Shown: positions 22,691 through 35,086, counted from the stretch's first letter. The stretch is DNA of 64,000 nucleotides from Cephalotus follicularis (GCA_001972305.1 BDDD01002647.1:195213-259212); one strand, 5' to 3'. Notes: generated by a model from the letters alone, not told the origin. Numbers and translations are program-made.

Positions 22691-23290
22691 GGCGCAGATG
22701 CAAACTCTTTAAGGCGTAGATGTAAGAGGGAGCTTCAGTCCATGAGCATGGATTGAATATGATAGACATGATTGAGCAGTTGGCTCAATTAGGTTTTGTC
22801 ATGGACCATGATCTGTATGTGGATCTTATTTTGACGTCCCTTCCTAAGTTGTTCTCACAGTTTTTGGTGAACTTTCACATGAACAAGATAGAGGTGACTC
22901 TATATGAGCTGATAGCTATGTTGAGAACGGATGAGGCCAATTTTGACTCTGGGAAGTCAAAGACCCACTCCCTACTTCTTCCTTCTTCTAGGTCTGCCCA
23001 AGGAAAGGGCAATGCCTCGTCTTCCTCTAAAGGGAAGGTCGTGCTCATGCCTGTCAATACAAAAGGCAAGGGTAAGAAGAAGCAAATGAAGAAGAAGGGG
23101 AAGCTTGGAGCTAGTGGGAATGTTGCCAAAGATCAAATGACGAAGTTAGCTGCATAAGGTGCTTGTTTCTAGTGTGGTAAGACCGTGCATTGGAAAAAGG
23201 ATTGTCGTGTTGCTGTTGCTACAGTCTCTGCTGATAACCCGCATGGTGCGAGTACATCAGGTACATTCATGATTGAACTTAATCTAGCTT
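22691..23290 (+). pseudogene. copia element 2 gag C-terminal part
   Basis: MIDMIEQLAQLGFVMDHD, then a Lys/Ser-rich linker (KGKGKKKQMKKKGKLG), then the nucleocapsid zinc knuckle read as C-F-stop-C-G-K-T-V-H-W-K-K-D-C. The CX2CX4HX4C spacing is kept, but a TAG at 23170-23172 sits inside it. Another stop (TAA) is at 23155-23157. Both fit loss of a Gln or similar codon by C-to-T change. Closely related to copia 1 gag (9720-10314). Confidence 0.85.
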
Positions 23291-24430
23291 TGAATAGTAG
23301 TTCTTCATGGGTATTAGATACTGGATGTGGAACTAACCTTTGCAATTCATTGTAGGGACTAAGAAAAGTTAGAAAGCTTGGAGCAGGAGACCTGGACTTA
23401 AGCCTTGGCGATGGATCTAGGATCATTGCTCAAGCTGTTGGTGTTTATGAGGTTTGTTTGTGTAATAATTTTATTTTGACATTGGATCCTTGTTATTATG
23501 TTATGAATATTGTAAGGAATATTATAAGTGTTTCTCACTTATGTGGTTTGGGCTTGGAGCCTAAATTCCAAGACATTGGATGTTTTATATATTCGAACAA
23601 TATTTGTGTTGGTAATGGTGTTCTCAACAATGGATTATATGTCTTAAATACTTCAGTCAAATATCTTGTCCATTTAGCAAAGTAATAGTAAGAAAAGACA
23701 AAGAGAAATTGAGATGAATAAAACCTATACTTGGCATTGTAGACTTGGTCATCTTAGTGATGCTAGGCTATCACAGTTGGTTAAGGATGATCTCCTTGAT
23801 ATCCAAGACTTAGAGTCCTATCCAACTTGTGAATCCTGTTTATTGGGAAAGATGACCAAATCACCCTTCTCTAGTCAAGGAAAAAGGGCAATAGACTTAC
23901 TGGGCTTAGTCCATACTGACGTATGTGGTCCTATGTCAGTCAGTGCTCGAGGAGGTTACATATACTTCATAATCTTTACTGATGATTTATCTAGGTATGG
24001 TTATGTGTATCTAATGAAACATAAGTCAGAATCCTTTGAGAAATTTAAGGAGTTTAAACTTGAAGTAGAAAAACAGACAGGTAAATCAATTAAAATACTT
24101 CGGTCGGACCGAGGTGGCGAATACTTGTCAGCTTAATTCCTAGGTTATCTTAGAGATAACAGAATTCTATCTCAGTGGACTTCTCCTGGAACACCACAGC
24201 ATAATGGTGTGTCCGAAAGGAGGAATCGGACTTTGTTAGACATGGTTCGATCGATGATGTCTTTTACTGACCTTCCTACCAATCTCTGGGGTTATGCCCT
24301 AGATACAGCTGCTTATATCTTGAATCAAACTCCTTCAAAATATGTACCTTCTACTCCGTACCAGGTATGGTTAGGGAGGAAACCCAGCCTGAGCCATTTG
24401 AAGGTTTGGGCCTGTCCGTTTTATGTCACG
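23291..24430 (+). pseudogene. copia element 2 protease and integrase
   Basis: The protease motif SSWVLDTGCGTNLC is intact in text (catalytic DTG), then TAG at 23353-23355 and TAA at 23683-23685. A frame change between 23685 and 23714 leads into integrase: the HHCC zinc domain in TYTWHCRLGHLSDARL and CESCLLGK, then core motifs HTDVCGPM, FTDDLSRYGYVY, RSDRGGEY and GTPQHNGVSERRNRTLLDMVR. These show the D, D and E catalytic residues. TAA at 24134-24136 follows the second Asp region. A second frameshift near 24400-24430 joins to the RT frame. The copy is non-functional but retains most family motifs. Confidence 0.9.
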
Positions 24431-26370
24431 AGGCTTACGCAGATAAGCTGGAAGCGCGGTCAGACCATTGCAGGTTTGTCGGGTATCCTAAAGAAACTAA
24501 AGGATACTATTTCTACCACCCTATCGAACAAAAGATATTTGTTTCACGAAATGCTGTGCTCCTAGAGAAGGAATACCTTCTTGAAGGAAACCGTGGGAGT
24601 AAGGTGGAACTCAAGGAGTTGCCACAGGTAGAAACCACACAGGAGATGAAGGAGTTGGAGGTTAGACCTTCAACAGACACAGCTGAGATTGGATCTCAGG
24701 CTAAGAATGGTTCTCAGTTAGGCAGAGCTCCTTTGAGAAGATCAGGTAGAATCCCATTAGCACCTAAGAGGTATGGATTCCTCATTGATGGTACTGATGA
24801 GATAAACGTCATTGAAGATGACGAGCCTGCCAGCTATCTAGAGGCAGTGCAAGGCGCTGAATCTGAAGCATGGCTAGGAGCCATAAAATCCGAAGTGGAT
24901 TCCATGTACTCCAACCAAGTTTGGAATTTGGTTGAAGCACTCGAAGGCATAGTGCCTATTGGCTGCAAATGGATCTTCAAGAAGAAGATGAATGTAGATG
25001 AAAAAATCGAGACTTATAAAGCTCAATTAGTGGCGAAAGGGTATAGGCAACGACATGGAGTCGACTATACTGAGACTTTCTCACCTGTCGCCATGCTTAA
25101 ATCCATTAGGATATTGCTTGCTATTGCCACTCATTATGATTATGAGATATGGCAAATGGATGTCAAGAAGGCATTTTGAAATGGACGTCTTGAAGAGGAC
25201 ATTTATATGTCCCAACCCGAGGGGTTTACATCTGCCGAGCATCCGCACGTGGTGTGTAAGATCGAACGGTCCATCTATGGACTAAAGCAAGCATCTTGTA
25301 GTTGGAATCTACGTTTTGATGAAGCAGTCAAAGCTTTTGACTTCATCAAAAATGTAGATGAGCCCTGTGTTTATCGAAAGCAAGAGGGACCTAGTATCAC
25401 TTTCTTAGTGCTATATGTAGATGACACCCTACTCATTGGGAATGATGTAGGGATGCTTCAGTCTGCAAAGATATGGCTAACTAAGAATTTTTTCATGAAG
25501 GATTTGGGAGAAGCCACCTATATACTGGGTATTCGGATCTTCAGGGAAAGACCCAATAGGTTGCTTTGGCTTTCCCAAAGCCAGTACATCAGTAAGGTGC
25601 TGAAGAGGTTTAGCAAGGAGAATTCCAAGAGAATCCCATTGCCAATAGGCGAAGGAATTCATCTTTCTCAAAAGATATCTCCTCATACATCTGAAGAGAG
25701 AGCACGCATGAGTCGGATACCTTATGCTTCGGCAGTAGGGTCGATCATGTATGCCATGTTATTTACTAGGCTTGATGTCGCACTTGCCCTAGGTATGGCA
25801 AGTCCTTTTCAGTCTGATTCCGGTGAGAAGCACTGGGAGGTGGTCAAGGGAATCCTGAAGCACCTTAGGAGGACTCAGGATATGTTCTTGATCTATGGAA
25901 AGGATAGTGAGCTGAAATTGGAGGGCTTTACAGACTCCAGTTTTGAAAGTGATCCAGATGATCACAAATCTGTCTCTGGGTACGTTTTTGCACTTAATGG
26001 TGGAGCTGTGAGCTGGCGCAGTTCAAAGTAAGGGACTATTGCAGATTCTACCACAGAGGCCAAGTACATAACAGCCTCAGATGCCGCCAAGGAGGGTGTG
26101 TGGATGCGCAAGTTCATTACTGAACTAGGAGTTGTTCCTTCCATTATTAGTCCAGTAGTAATATACTGTGATTATAATGGGGTTGTAGCACAAGCCAAGG
26201 AACCACGTTCTCACCAACGATCCAAGCACATCGAGCGACACTATCATTTGATTCGGGAGATTATTGGTAGGGGAGATATACAGCTTGAGAGCGTCTCCTC
26301 AGAGGAGAACACAGCAGATCCACTGACCAAGGAAATGGGCACCAAGGCTCTGGAGCATCTCGTGGGATGA
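24400..26370 (+). pseudogene. copia element 2 reverse transcriptase and RNase H
   Basis: After the frameshift the frame reads through KLEARSDHCRFVGYPKE (integrase tail) to RT: GCKWIFKKKMN, YKAQLVAKGYRQRHGVDY, FSPVAMLKSIR, QMDVKKAF, SIYGLKQAS and the catalytic LYVDDTLL. The thumb and connection follow, then RNase H: GFTDSSFESDPDDHKSVSGYVF, TTEAKYITASDAAKEG and SKHIERHYHLIRE. It ends at ALEHLVG with TGA near 26368. Stops at 25177-25179 (TGA, inside KKAF-NGR) and 26029-26031 (TAA, where Gln is usual) break it. The order IN before RT defines Ty1/copia. Confidence 0.92.
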
Positions 26371-26403
26371 TGGGGCTAGGCTATAGGAGTTCATGGCCTG
26401 AGG

Positions 26404-26417
26404 GTCAAGTGGGAGAT
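26404..26417 (+). other. polypurine tract of copia element 2
   Basis: GTCAAGTGGGAGAT precedes TGTTAGATG, the LTR start at 26418. This form is typical for plant copia elements. Confidence 0.85.
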
Positions 26418-26816
26418 TGTTAGATGTAGTGACCCGACAAGCCATTGGATTGGCTGTCATATTATATCTTATCTTGTATGAAAAAATCTTATTCCTTATA
26501 TATATGATATGTGCTAATTTGTTATGGCTATATCACTTGTGTTTTATCACTTAATTGAAGTAGTTTATTATTTAGCTGCTTACACTTGTGATGCCCTGAC
26601 ATAAGGTTTGATTCCTAGCATGGAGGCTGTGAGATTGGTTACCTTATTCCTTATGTCGAATTAGTTCCAAGTCATAGGTTCAATTTGTGGGCATTAGTGA
26701 ACCGGATAGACTTGCGCGTATGTTGCCTGCTCATGGGACTGGAAGATGGATTCTCTCCTACCATCTGTGTTGGACACTAGGGCAAATACGGGGTGTGCGC
26801 TGGGAGCGTGTACACT
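26418..26816 (+). mobile_element. 3' LTR of copia element 2, first segment
   Basis: It repeats the 5' LTR from 19044 closely and stops at 26816, the last base of TSD ACACT (26812-26816). The LTR resumes at 60249. Confidence 0.92.
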
Positions 26817-27596
26817 TGTCACACCCCGTTTCCATCAAACAACATTTAGGTTATGGCAATCAACATATATTCAGCTTATTGCAATTTACGAATGAATTGA
26901 AACTTTTCAAAACATAGTATCTTGCGGAAGCATATGAATCATAAGCTGAAACCACACGTATCATGCATCCCATACTACATGATACTAGCATTTATCATCT
27001 TATAACCATTGTCAAAAGCCCTCAAACGGAGCGTGATCTGATATTCGATCAGTTACATTAAAACACGAATACAGTAATCTCAAAAGTAAACATTTCTGAA
27101 AGTAAATACAACATAAGGACAATTCATTATTACAACGACTAATTTAAACATTTCTTGAAGGAAAACACAATTTAAACTTCACTTCGCTACCCAAAGCCCA
27201 ATGGTGACAATCAGCTGCATCAACCTGAAATGTAGGGGGTTAGCCTTTGTCCTCACTTGGCTAAGTAGAGAAAATATAATGCACTTCAGGACTCAATGAT
27301 AATGAATGCCATGCAATACGTGATATGTATATATATATGTACGTATATATGTATACAGGCCAAAAGGTACGACTATGCCAAGTGGCTATAACCATACAAA
27401 TTATCAGTCATGTCACTGCGGACCCATCAATCCAGTGAAACATGTCATAGAGGACAAATCAATCCAATCCAATACAGTCATGTCACAATGGACAAAACAA
27501 TCCAATACGGTCAAACATGTAACAACGGACAACCAATCACTCAGTCAATCAATCATCAATCGATCAATCATGCCACAAAGGGCAACACTTAAACAG

Positions 27597-28010
27597 GGAT
27601 GCTTCCACTCTGTGTTTAGCACCCGGTCACTTCCACTCTATGTTTAGCAACCCGGTTACTTCCGCTCTGTATTTAGTAACCGCCACAACAATCAATCAGT
27701 CACATCAGACAAACAATCTCTCAATCTTGTCACATCGGACAAACAATCCATTCAGGGATGCTTCCACTCTGTGTTTAGCACCCGGTCACTTCCACTCTGT
27801 GTTTAGTAACCCGGTTACTTCCGCTCTGCGTTTAGTAACCGCCGAATGTGGGAATCCCTAGCTACTTCCAATCTGTGTTTAGTAGCCCAGTTACTTCTGC
27901 TCTGCATTTAGTAACCATCGTACAGGAAACCCCAGCTGCTTCCACTCCGTGTTTAGCAGCCAACACATGTGAAATTCCTAATTACTTCCACTTTGTGTTT
28001 AGTTACTAAT
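27597..28010 (-). repeat. tandem hairpin array (E 3' LTR)
   Basis: About ten units of a small stem-loop read on the minus strand as GGTTACTAAACGCAGAGCGG or AAACACAGAGTGG forms, each closing with an AGTAACC-like arm. Inner stems alternate CGC/GCG and CAC/GTG around an AGA loop. The 5' LTR copy is at 37546-37950 and relatives are in element K. Confidence 0.8.
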
Positions 28011-28360
28011 GTGGAATTCGCATCACAATCCATCAATCAATGATGCTAATCGGCCCCGAGCGAGGAAAGCACACGACTAACCGTCCCGTGGTGCTAGGAA
28101 AGCTCAGCAATCAATCAATCCAGTCAATTATGTTTCAAGTAGTCTATATTTTCATAAATGTTTGAAATCATAACTATACATATAGATGTATACAAATGTA
28201 ACGCCGGGAAATTCGATTTCATGTATTATTGTAATCCTCGATGTAGTTTTTACCTTGAATTAATAAAAGGTGAATTTCCTGGTTGATATCTTGAATTTAA
28301 ATTAACTTAGAGCATTTAGAAGTGTGATTCTAAGTATAATTGTGGGAATTTTGGCTTGGA

Positions 28361-28511
28361 CAGCCGACTGGTACGATATACCAGCCGACTGTTGGGCTGA
28401 GGTGTGGGGCAGTCGACTGGCGTGAGGAACTAGCCGACTGGCCAACTGTTGTGACACTTGGAAACAGATTTCTAGGTGAACAGCCGACTACCAGGGAAGG
28501 GCAGTCGACTT
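28361..28511. repeat. GTCGAC palindrome array, dialect CAGTCGACTG (LTR F, upstream)
   Basis: Copies start at 28361, 28382, 28410, 28431, 28481 and 28502 (spacings 21, 28, 21, 50, 21). Several are the half-site variant CAGCCGACTG. The 21-28-21 pattern equals the first array of LTR A. Confidence 0.9.
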
Positions 28512-28964
28512 GTTCATGCCCTGTTTTTCTGGCAAATGGCGAAATCACATGCAAACTGATGGGGGAAAGGCATCTTCAGGCCCCATCATGTGAAATAGGC
28601 CGTGTTGAGCATGCACCACCACGCCAGGACCTGCAAGGACAGAGGGGAAGAGAAAGAGTGACAAGTGTGCGTGCATGCAAGTGATAATGAGAGAGAAGGG
28701 CTCTTAGTGCCATGCAAAATGGGTTGAGAGAGAGAGGACTGCATAAATTCTCTCTTCCCTTTGTCTCTCTCACCCTGCAACCTGATAAGAAAGAACCAGA
28801 GAAATTGAGAGAGAAGATAGTGAGAAATTGAGAGGATTCTCCATTGTTAAGCTTGGAACTCGGATTGGAGCTATTGGACTGTTCTTGGAGTTACTGGGAG
28901 GCTCAAAGATACTGTAAAGGAGACACAAAGAGGTGGACTTCCGATTTCTAACTTGAAATCAAAG

Positions 28965-30312
28965 GTAGGGGAAATGGTAGAGAATTCTATGCATGCATTT
29001 TGAGTTTAAGAGTAATGATGTTATGAATGAATGGTGTAGTTGTTTGGCTGTGGATTTCTGTATTAATGTTGTGGTTACTATTAATAAATAACTTGACATG
29101 CACACTGAGTTTTGGATTGGTTTTCATGCAATACAATGTTTGGATTTCATTTGAACTACGATGAAAACGGAGAATAATGCATGAATTGAGTTGTGTTCTA
29201 GACCAGGATATGACTACTGGAGATATTGTGGGGTCTGAATACGTGTGGATAAGTTTCAATTTCTTGTTGAATGGATTAGAAGTGAATTACTGGTGCTGTC
29301 CAGCCCAGAACAACCGACTGTTTAAGTAAAACAGTCGACTACTCGATCATCCAGCCGACTGTCAACTAAGAACAGTCGACTGTGCTTGCGTTCTTACCCA
29401 GAACAGTTGACTATCGAAGGAAGACACCCGACTACTGATTACTCATGATGAACAAGTCGACTGTTGGGGAAGAACAGTCGACTGACTCTAGGAAACAGCC
29501 GACTATTATGAGAAAACAGCCGACTGTTATAGCAGAAATTGGACCTTTAGAGAAGGTGATAGGCCTAGGTTAAATACCCATAACCCTAGGTGCATTCTGA
29601 GCATATGTTTGCCCTGCATTTGAACTGTTAATGTACTGTGATTGGTTGTGGTTGATTTCTAAACGTGTTAACCATCTTGGAAACTTGCATGATTATTACA
29701 ATCATTTTGGGGGCATGACAATGTATAATTGACAAAACTTATATTTTCAAATGACTGGGGAAGTATTCCCAAAGACAGAGAAATGTATTGTTTTAAGTAT
29801 TACAACTTATAACAACCCTATAATGGAGTAATATATTTTAAACAAATATATCTTGATCAAGTAATCATATTTTGTTGCTTGACTTGTATTGTACTGTGTT
29901 TGTAACCTCTTGATTACTCAACCGCTGTGCTAGTAACCTGCTGTTGGTTTAGCCGCCGTGCTAAGCAACATACGGAGGACTTGCTCCAAACCGTTCGCAA
30001 ACGGGGATGGGGTAAGAGTGCATGACGTTAGGGCCAGGACGTGGCGACGGTTATGACGACCTTCTTGTCTGGTTCCTTTTGGGGACATACTTACTACCTG
30101 TGTTTGATATAACCTTATAAGGTTATACCTGTACTGTAAACATGCATATATTTTTATATGTACATACAGAGATATAATTACTGTAAAAATTACATGTCAT
30201 ACTGCATCACCATGCATTCATTATGATACGCATTACCTTCTACCTTGAACTGTATACATAACCTTTTCTACTTAGCCGAGTGAGGACAAAGGCTAACCCC
30301 CTACTGTAACAG
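28965..30312 (+). other. candidate LTR intron-like module of F
   Basis: GTAGGGG donor-like at 28965 after AAATCAAAG. Acceptor-like GGCTAACCCCCTACTGTAACAG ends 30312, before ATTGATGGAG. The length is 1348 bp. Palindrome array 29311-29526 lies inside it. Confidence 0.4.
29311..29526. repeat. GTCGAC palindrome array, dialect CAGTCGACTG (10 copies, LTR F)
   Basis: Starts are 29311, 29332, 29352, 29373, 29404, 29425, 29454, 29475, 29496 and 29517. Nearly all spacings are 20-21, with three wider ones of 29-31. It is introduced by CAGCCCAGAA. Variants change one half-site (CCGACT) or the central CpG (TTGA). Confidence 0.9.
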
Positions 30313-30939
30313 ATTGATGGAGTGGGTTTTGATATGGAGCACGCAAGGAGACTTAAGGAGAAGACTAAGTTGTTTCTCTTATTTCATGTACTGAACAATG
30401 ACTATGTAAACTGGATTATTGTAACGTGGGTTTATTTTATTTCGTACTGTATCATCACGCTCCGTTTATGGGCGATCGACAATGATGGTGGGTTTTATAT
30501 AAACTCTGTGGGTATCACGTAGTATGGGATTCCAGATACATATTTAAATTCAGCTTACTTCATGTTATTGCTTCCGCTATTGAAGGTTTTTGTTTATATT
30601 TTATCACATAAGCTGAATTATGTTGTGTTGATTGCCTTACCACTGTAATGTTGCCTTCTTGGAAAACGGGGGCGTGACAACAAAACAGTCCTTTCCAAAA
30701 CAATCATCAAGTAATTTATGTAGAAGAAAGTACTTGCCAAACATATTTATTCAAAATATGTACAATCCTTTGAAACCTCGTTTCAATCTTTGAAATACAA
30801 CATTTCATACAAAACATTGGTTATAACAAAACCATAATCCTATTGTCTAAAATGATAAACACTTTAGAAATTATATACATTTCAATCCGTAACAATATGC
30901 AATGCAAACATGGGCTCAAAATACAAATGGGCTTTATTC

Positions 30940-31185
30940 GCGTCAACGTCTCATCCCTTCGGCGTCGATACTCAAGGGAAGGACCATTAAGCGTCGGGGC
31001 TTCTCCCCTTGGCGTCAACGCTTTGAGGTAGGAACCTCAGGCGTCAACACTACACGTGTCTATTCTCACACACAACACATCATGGCGTCAACGTTTTCTC
31101 TAAGCGTCGACGTTTATCGCGAAAATAGAGCTCATTCTCCGCATAACGTCCATAGCGTCGACACTTCTGTCCAAAGCGTCGACGG
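30940..31185. repeat. GTCGAC palindrome array, dialect GCGTCGACGC (E 3' LTR)
   Basis: GCGTCAACGT at 30940 to GCGTCGACGG at 31176-31185, about nine motifs. Several have CpG-to-TpG/CpA changes (GTCAAC, GTCGAT). The sister array is at 38387-38633. Confidence 0.8.
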
Positions 31186-31828
31186 TTAAGCGTAACAAAA
31201 CTTGGTTCCTTCAAGACGTCTCAAGACCAATAGAATTTAAAGCATACAACACATGCAATCTGACTCACAATCATTGCAAAACACAATATGCGTGACAGGT
31301 TAACTATTCATAGCAACCCTAACACCAATCACACGATCCTCAACCCATGCATTTCATCAAATTAACACTCATTACAATTGAACTCAAATATGCATGTATA
31401 AATCCCATACAATTACCCCTACCTCTGATTCCAAGTTAGGAATCACAGTCCACCTCTTCAAGGTCCACAGCCCCAAAGACGCTCTTTATTTACACTGCAT
31501 ATACAACACATTCTCGTTACGATCAACGCACACAAAACATTAACTTCACCGAAAAGTCGGCCGGATTTCGGCCGACTCACCCAGCTTGTGCGACACCCAT
31601 AAACGGGTTTGATATTGGACGGTCTAGACAAAACCGCTCAAGACCCGCTGTGAATCGACGTCGAACGCCGTGTCACTGGCGGTAGCGAGTTGCAACTCAC
31701 AAAGTCAACTCGCCAGACTTCAACAAGTCTAATCGCCACCCAAAAACACCACACATTTACCAGTCCTACGCATCACTACCCGTGACTCGCCGAGACTCAG
31801 TGCCAAATGCACGGTCTCAGGCAACAGT

Positions 31829-31851
31829 GAGTCGACTCGTTGAGTCGACTC
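31829..31851. repeat. GAGTCGACTC palindrome pair
   Basis: Two perfect copies start at 31829 and 31842, 13 bp apart, in a region rich in GAGTC/GACTC words. The same pair with the same 13-bp step is at 56583-56605 in element K. Confidence 0.8.
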
Positions 31852-32509
31852 AGTCAATTGATTCTGGTCAAAATACGCCTCAAGGGTTGTCAAAATGGAC
31901 AGAGCGGGCCTTCTAGACGAAAAAACTCTCCATCTGCGATGCTAATCGGCGGTGGAATGCAAGGTAGAGGTGAATACGTCGGGGAAGGATAAGAGAAAAA
32001 GAAGGAAAAGAGAAGAGGAAAGGAGAAGTTACCGTTGGTTGGAGGTCCTGGGCTGACCGACGTGCTCTCCCGGTCAGGTGGCTGGCTCCGGCGTCGTCTC
32101 TGACACCCTCTCTCCATTTCTCTCCCGCAGTCTTTCCCGCTGCCTCTCTCTCTCTCGCGTCTGTCTCTCTTCTTTGCATGGGCGCGCTATGCGCCCGTGT
32201 CTCTTTCTTAATTGTTGCCCCCCTTTTCTTTATGGTTTTTTACCAGCAAATATTAAGGTCCGGGTCCTGTTTTTTCCCCGAATCGGGACATTTATTTTTC
32301 CGATCGCCACTAAAATAACAATAATAATAATGCGAACATTGGGCTTTACTGTCGCACATTAAAAATACGTTTTAATAGCCATTTTGGGCAACATAATTGC
32401 GGCTTCAATGCGAAATGCCCTTTTATCACTCCAGGACTCTATCGGTTTTATTAAGATCGTACACGCACCAATTTCATAATAATTATTTATGAAATTCTGG
32501 GGCGTTACA

Positions 32510-32523
32510 TCCTCCCCTCCTTA
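32510..32523 (-). other. polypurine tract of element E
   Basis: The minus strand reads AAGGAGGGGAGGA directly before TGTAACGCCCC. It is preceded by CTCGGGACGAGATTTCT, usual at gypsy 3' ends. Confidence 0.85.
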
Positions 32524-34090
32524 GAGAAATCTCGTCCCGAGATTCCCTAGATTAAACATGTGAAGGTAGAATGCCTTCACTTCTTCCTCACGTTCTATGT
32601 GGCTTTCCAAGCCCATGGTATTACCATCACACTTCCACCAATATCGAGCTTCAGATCTCGATACATCTTGCTAATCGCCGGATGTACGGAGGAACTGAAG
32701 CGATAGGCTTGGGACCACAACTCATCCACATCAAACAATTCATAATCATACGACCCATAGCTATATGGTTTATGACTGCACGTTCCATAACCGTACAATC
32801 TGTATCCGTTTGATATGTAACCATACTATATCCATTTCATTGGGTCTCCAAGAACCCAACATATCACCTATTATTATTCCGCAACTTCAAATAACTCCAA
32901 TTAGCAGTTTATCAATCATATCACATCAGCGGAATAATCAGTCGAAATAAATACTAACTCTTATATTCTCCCAAAAATCGGGCAAGAAGTATTCGTTTAT
33001 CGGACTATGCCCCCTGTAAAGAAAACACAATTTATATATCCACACTCTCGAAGGAGGAACCAACAGTTATAAATGGGCTCAGCCCTCAACAAACCACAAT
33101 TTAGATCTGAATCATCATTCTAATGTCTCAAGTCATGAATCTATTAAAATCATACTCTTAGGATTCCTCGAAATTCCGGCATGAAGTATTTGTTTATCGA
33201 AATCCATGCCACCTGATAAACTACAGTTTATATGTTTGGGGATCGACCCTCATATCTCATCACAATTTATATGCTGGGGGCTCAGCCCGCACCAGACTAC
33301 ATCACAACTAAAACAAATATATCGTTTGCATGAGGAAGGACAATCATTTCAACACCCTTAAATGATGGGCTTGATCATATCGAATAATATCATACGTATG
33401 CGAAGGATGGTCATGCCAAAACCTCAAAATACGGGTCTGAACATACCCAGTAATATCATACACCGATCACCTTATGCACTGCCACATACCGGCAGGTCCA
33501 ATACACCAACACACATTTATTTTCCAGCACTGCCACAAGCCGGCAGGTCATATAATGTACAATAACAAGCCTCAAAATACCAGTTCCCTTACTTTATTCA
33601 TATAACACAAGATAGGCTGGAGAAAGGTAATTTCTTACCATGCGCTTGTCTTGACTAATCACTGTAGCTGCCATCTGAACCTGAACCTGACCCACTTCAT
33701 TTGAATGAAACGGCCAACAGCCAATGGCTGTGTACAATACACATATGCAATAAACGTATGCAAAGGTGTAGCAGATATATATATATATATAATATCAATC
33801 ATATGAAATGCATACCTAGCATAAAGATGTGAACAATGTTATTCATATCCGTTTACGGTCCATATCCGTTTACTGTGCATACTGAGAGTCTAGAGGTAAA
33901 CTCCATATATAGTTGACATTGAGCGGTTGACCAACTACATACATTGTCCCATACCAGCATATATAAGTAGTTAACCGTCCGATCAGTTCATTCACAAACT
34001 AGATGATCCAATAATCCTGAATAATTTTGACCGATGATAACAATGTGTATGTAGTAACAAAATAACTCTGAAACTCGTGTTTAGCTAAAA
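32524..34090 (-). other. non-coding interior of element E between gag and polypurine tract
   Basis: About 1.6 kb with no pol similarity and no long frame on either strand. It contains short inverted words such as CTGCCACATACCGGCAG (33478-33494 and a second near 33530) and GGGCTCAGCCC-like repeats (about 33077 and 33277). This fits a gag-only non-autonomous element rather than a simple decayed gypsy. Confidence 0.6.
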
Positions 34091-34099
34091 GCGAAGACT

Positions 34100-34986
34100 T
34101 ACCTCTCATGATGCTTTTGCCAGTATCTCTCTGCTATGAAGGTCTAGTTGTAGCACCAGTATCACTTGCAGGTCCAGTCGACACTGTCACTTGCCTGTTC
34201 GGACAAACCCTCGCAAAATGATCAGATGCTCCGCACTTCATGCACAACCCATTTTTCAACCAACAATCTTCCAGCTGATGGCTTTTACGGCCACAATGAG
34301 AACAAGCTTCCGATCTAGCATTACTTCATTGACTAAGAGTACCCTGAAAGGTAGTTTGCTGAGGTCTATTCTTTGTTGACCTTGTCAAAGAACCACCACC
34401 TTGTCGCCTTGATGAACTTGGCCTAGACTGTGTAGAGGTTTGGTTACTCTGCTGTATACGAGCCCTCTTAGCATGGTCTTTATTCAATATACTTTCCAAA
34501 AACCTTGCTTTTTGAGCAACCTATACAAAGGTTTCCAGATCCATAGCCCTAATCTCTGACCGAAGATCCGGTATACAAAGGTTTCCAACTCCATAGCTCT
34601 CCCCATAACCGATATACAGCAAACCTCAGTTTCTGACCATCGATGCATTCCATCACGTTAAAGATCTTCTCTAGATCTTCTAACCATCTTTCTGCAATAG
34701 TAGCATCAAGCTCTCCCTTGAAGGTAGGAGGATTCTGTCTCATGAACCTTTCAAGGTTTTTCCCAAACTGACTTCCATCGTGATGTGCACCATGGTCGGG
34801 AACCACACCTAGCGGCTGAGCTTGGGCGTACAATTGGCGCATCTCCTCCATGTTAGCTGCATTAGCAGCCATCAGCTGCTGAAAGTAATCAGCCATACGA
34901 TCCATTGGATCTCTCCTTTCATTCGCTTCTTGGGGAGTACTTGCCTCAGCGACTCTAGCTCTAGCACGTGTTCTCGTTCTATCCAT
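34100..34986 (-). pseudogene. gag of element E with two zinc knuckles
   Basis: It starts MDRTRTRARARVAEAS at 34986, followed by MRQNPPTFKGELDATIAERWLEDLEKIF and the RLWGE motif of retrotransposon gag. After a stop near 34549 and a small sequence duplication (about 34524-34595) the frame resumes as RARFLESILNKDHAKRA, then a Ser/Gln/Arg-rich stretch. Two nucleocapsid knuckles follow: CSHCGRKSHQLEDC and CMKCGASDHFARVC, both complete CX2CX4HX4C. The middle of the capsid domain is missing. Gag forms the particle and binds the RNA; pol functions would have to come from another element. Confidence 0.85.
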
Positions 34987-35086
34987 TTGTTCCTGTAAGA
35001 AAAAGATGTCATTAGTAATAATCTCAAGGAAACAATTAGTTAATTGCCAAGGAACTTATCCAAGCTAAACATATAAATGGATATAT

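Larger units (their letters stand above)
28197..30679 (+). mobile_element. solo LTR F (2483 bp)
   Basis: It starts TGTAACGCCGGG and ends ACGGGGGCGTGACA. TSD ACAAA is at 28192-28196 and 30680-30684. The empty site is preserved in the other LTR of E near 38130 (ATACAAAACAGTCC). It carries two type I palindrome arrays, a donor-like AAAG|GTAGGGG at 28965, the TTAGCC/GGCTAA hairpin at 30272-30296 and an acceptor-like CAG ending 30312. No gene. Confidence 0.92.
26817..32509 (-). mobile_element. 3' LTR of element E (3205 bp plus nested F)
   Basis: It starts TGTAACGCCCCAGAATTTC at 32509 on the minus strand, after the polypurine tract, and ends at 26817. Landmarks in minus order are: GAGTCGACTC pair (31829-31851), donor-like GTAGGGG (31422), type II palindrome array (30940-31185), solo LTR F (28197-30679), tandem hairpin array (27597-28010), microhairpins of CATGTCACnnnGGAC type (27400-27560), TTAGCC/GGCTAA hairpin (about 27237-27270) and acceptor-like CAG (27227-27225). 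Confidence 0.9.

Noticed and set aside
30322..30522. short frame following the acceptor-like site in LTR F (66 codons)
   Set aside because: Would be attractive as a second exon, but the matching region of A, I, J and K does not keep a frame.
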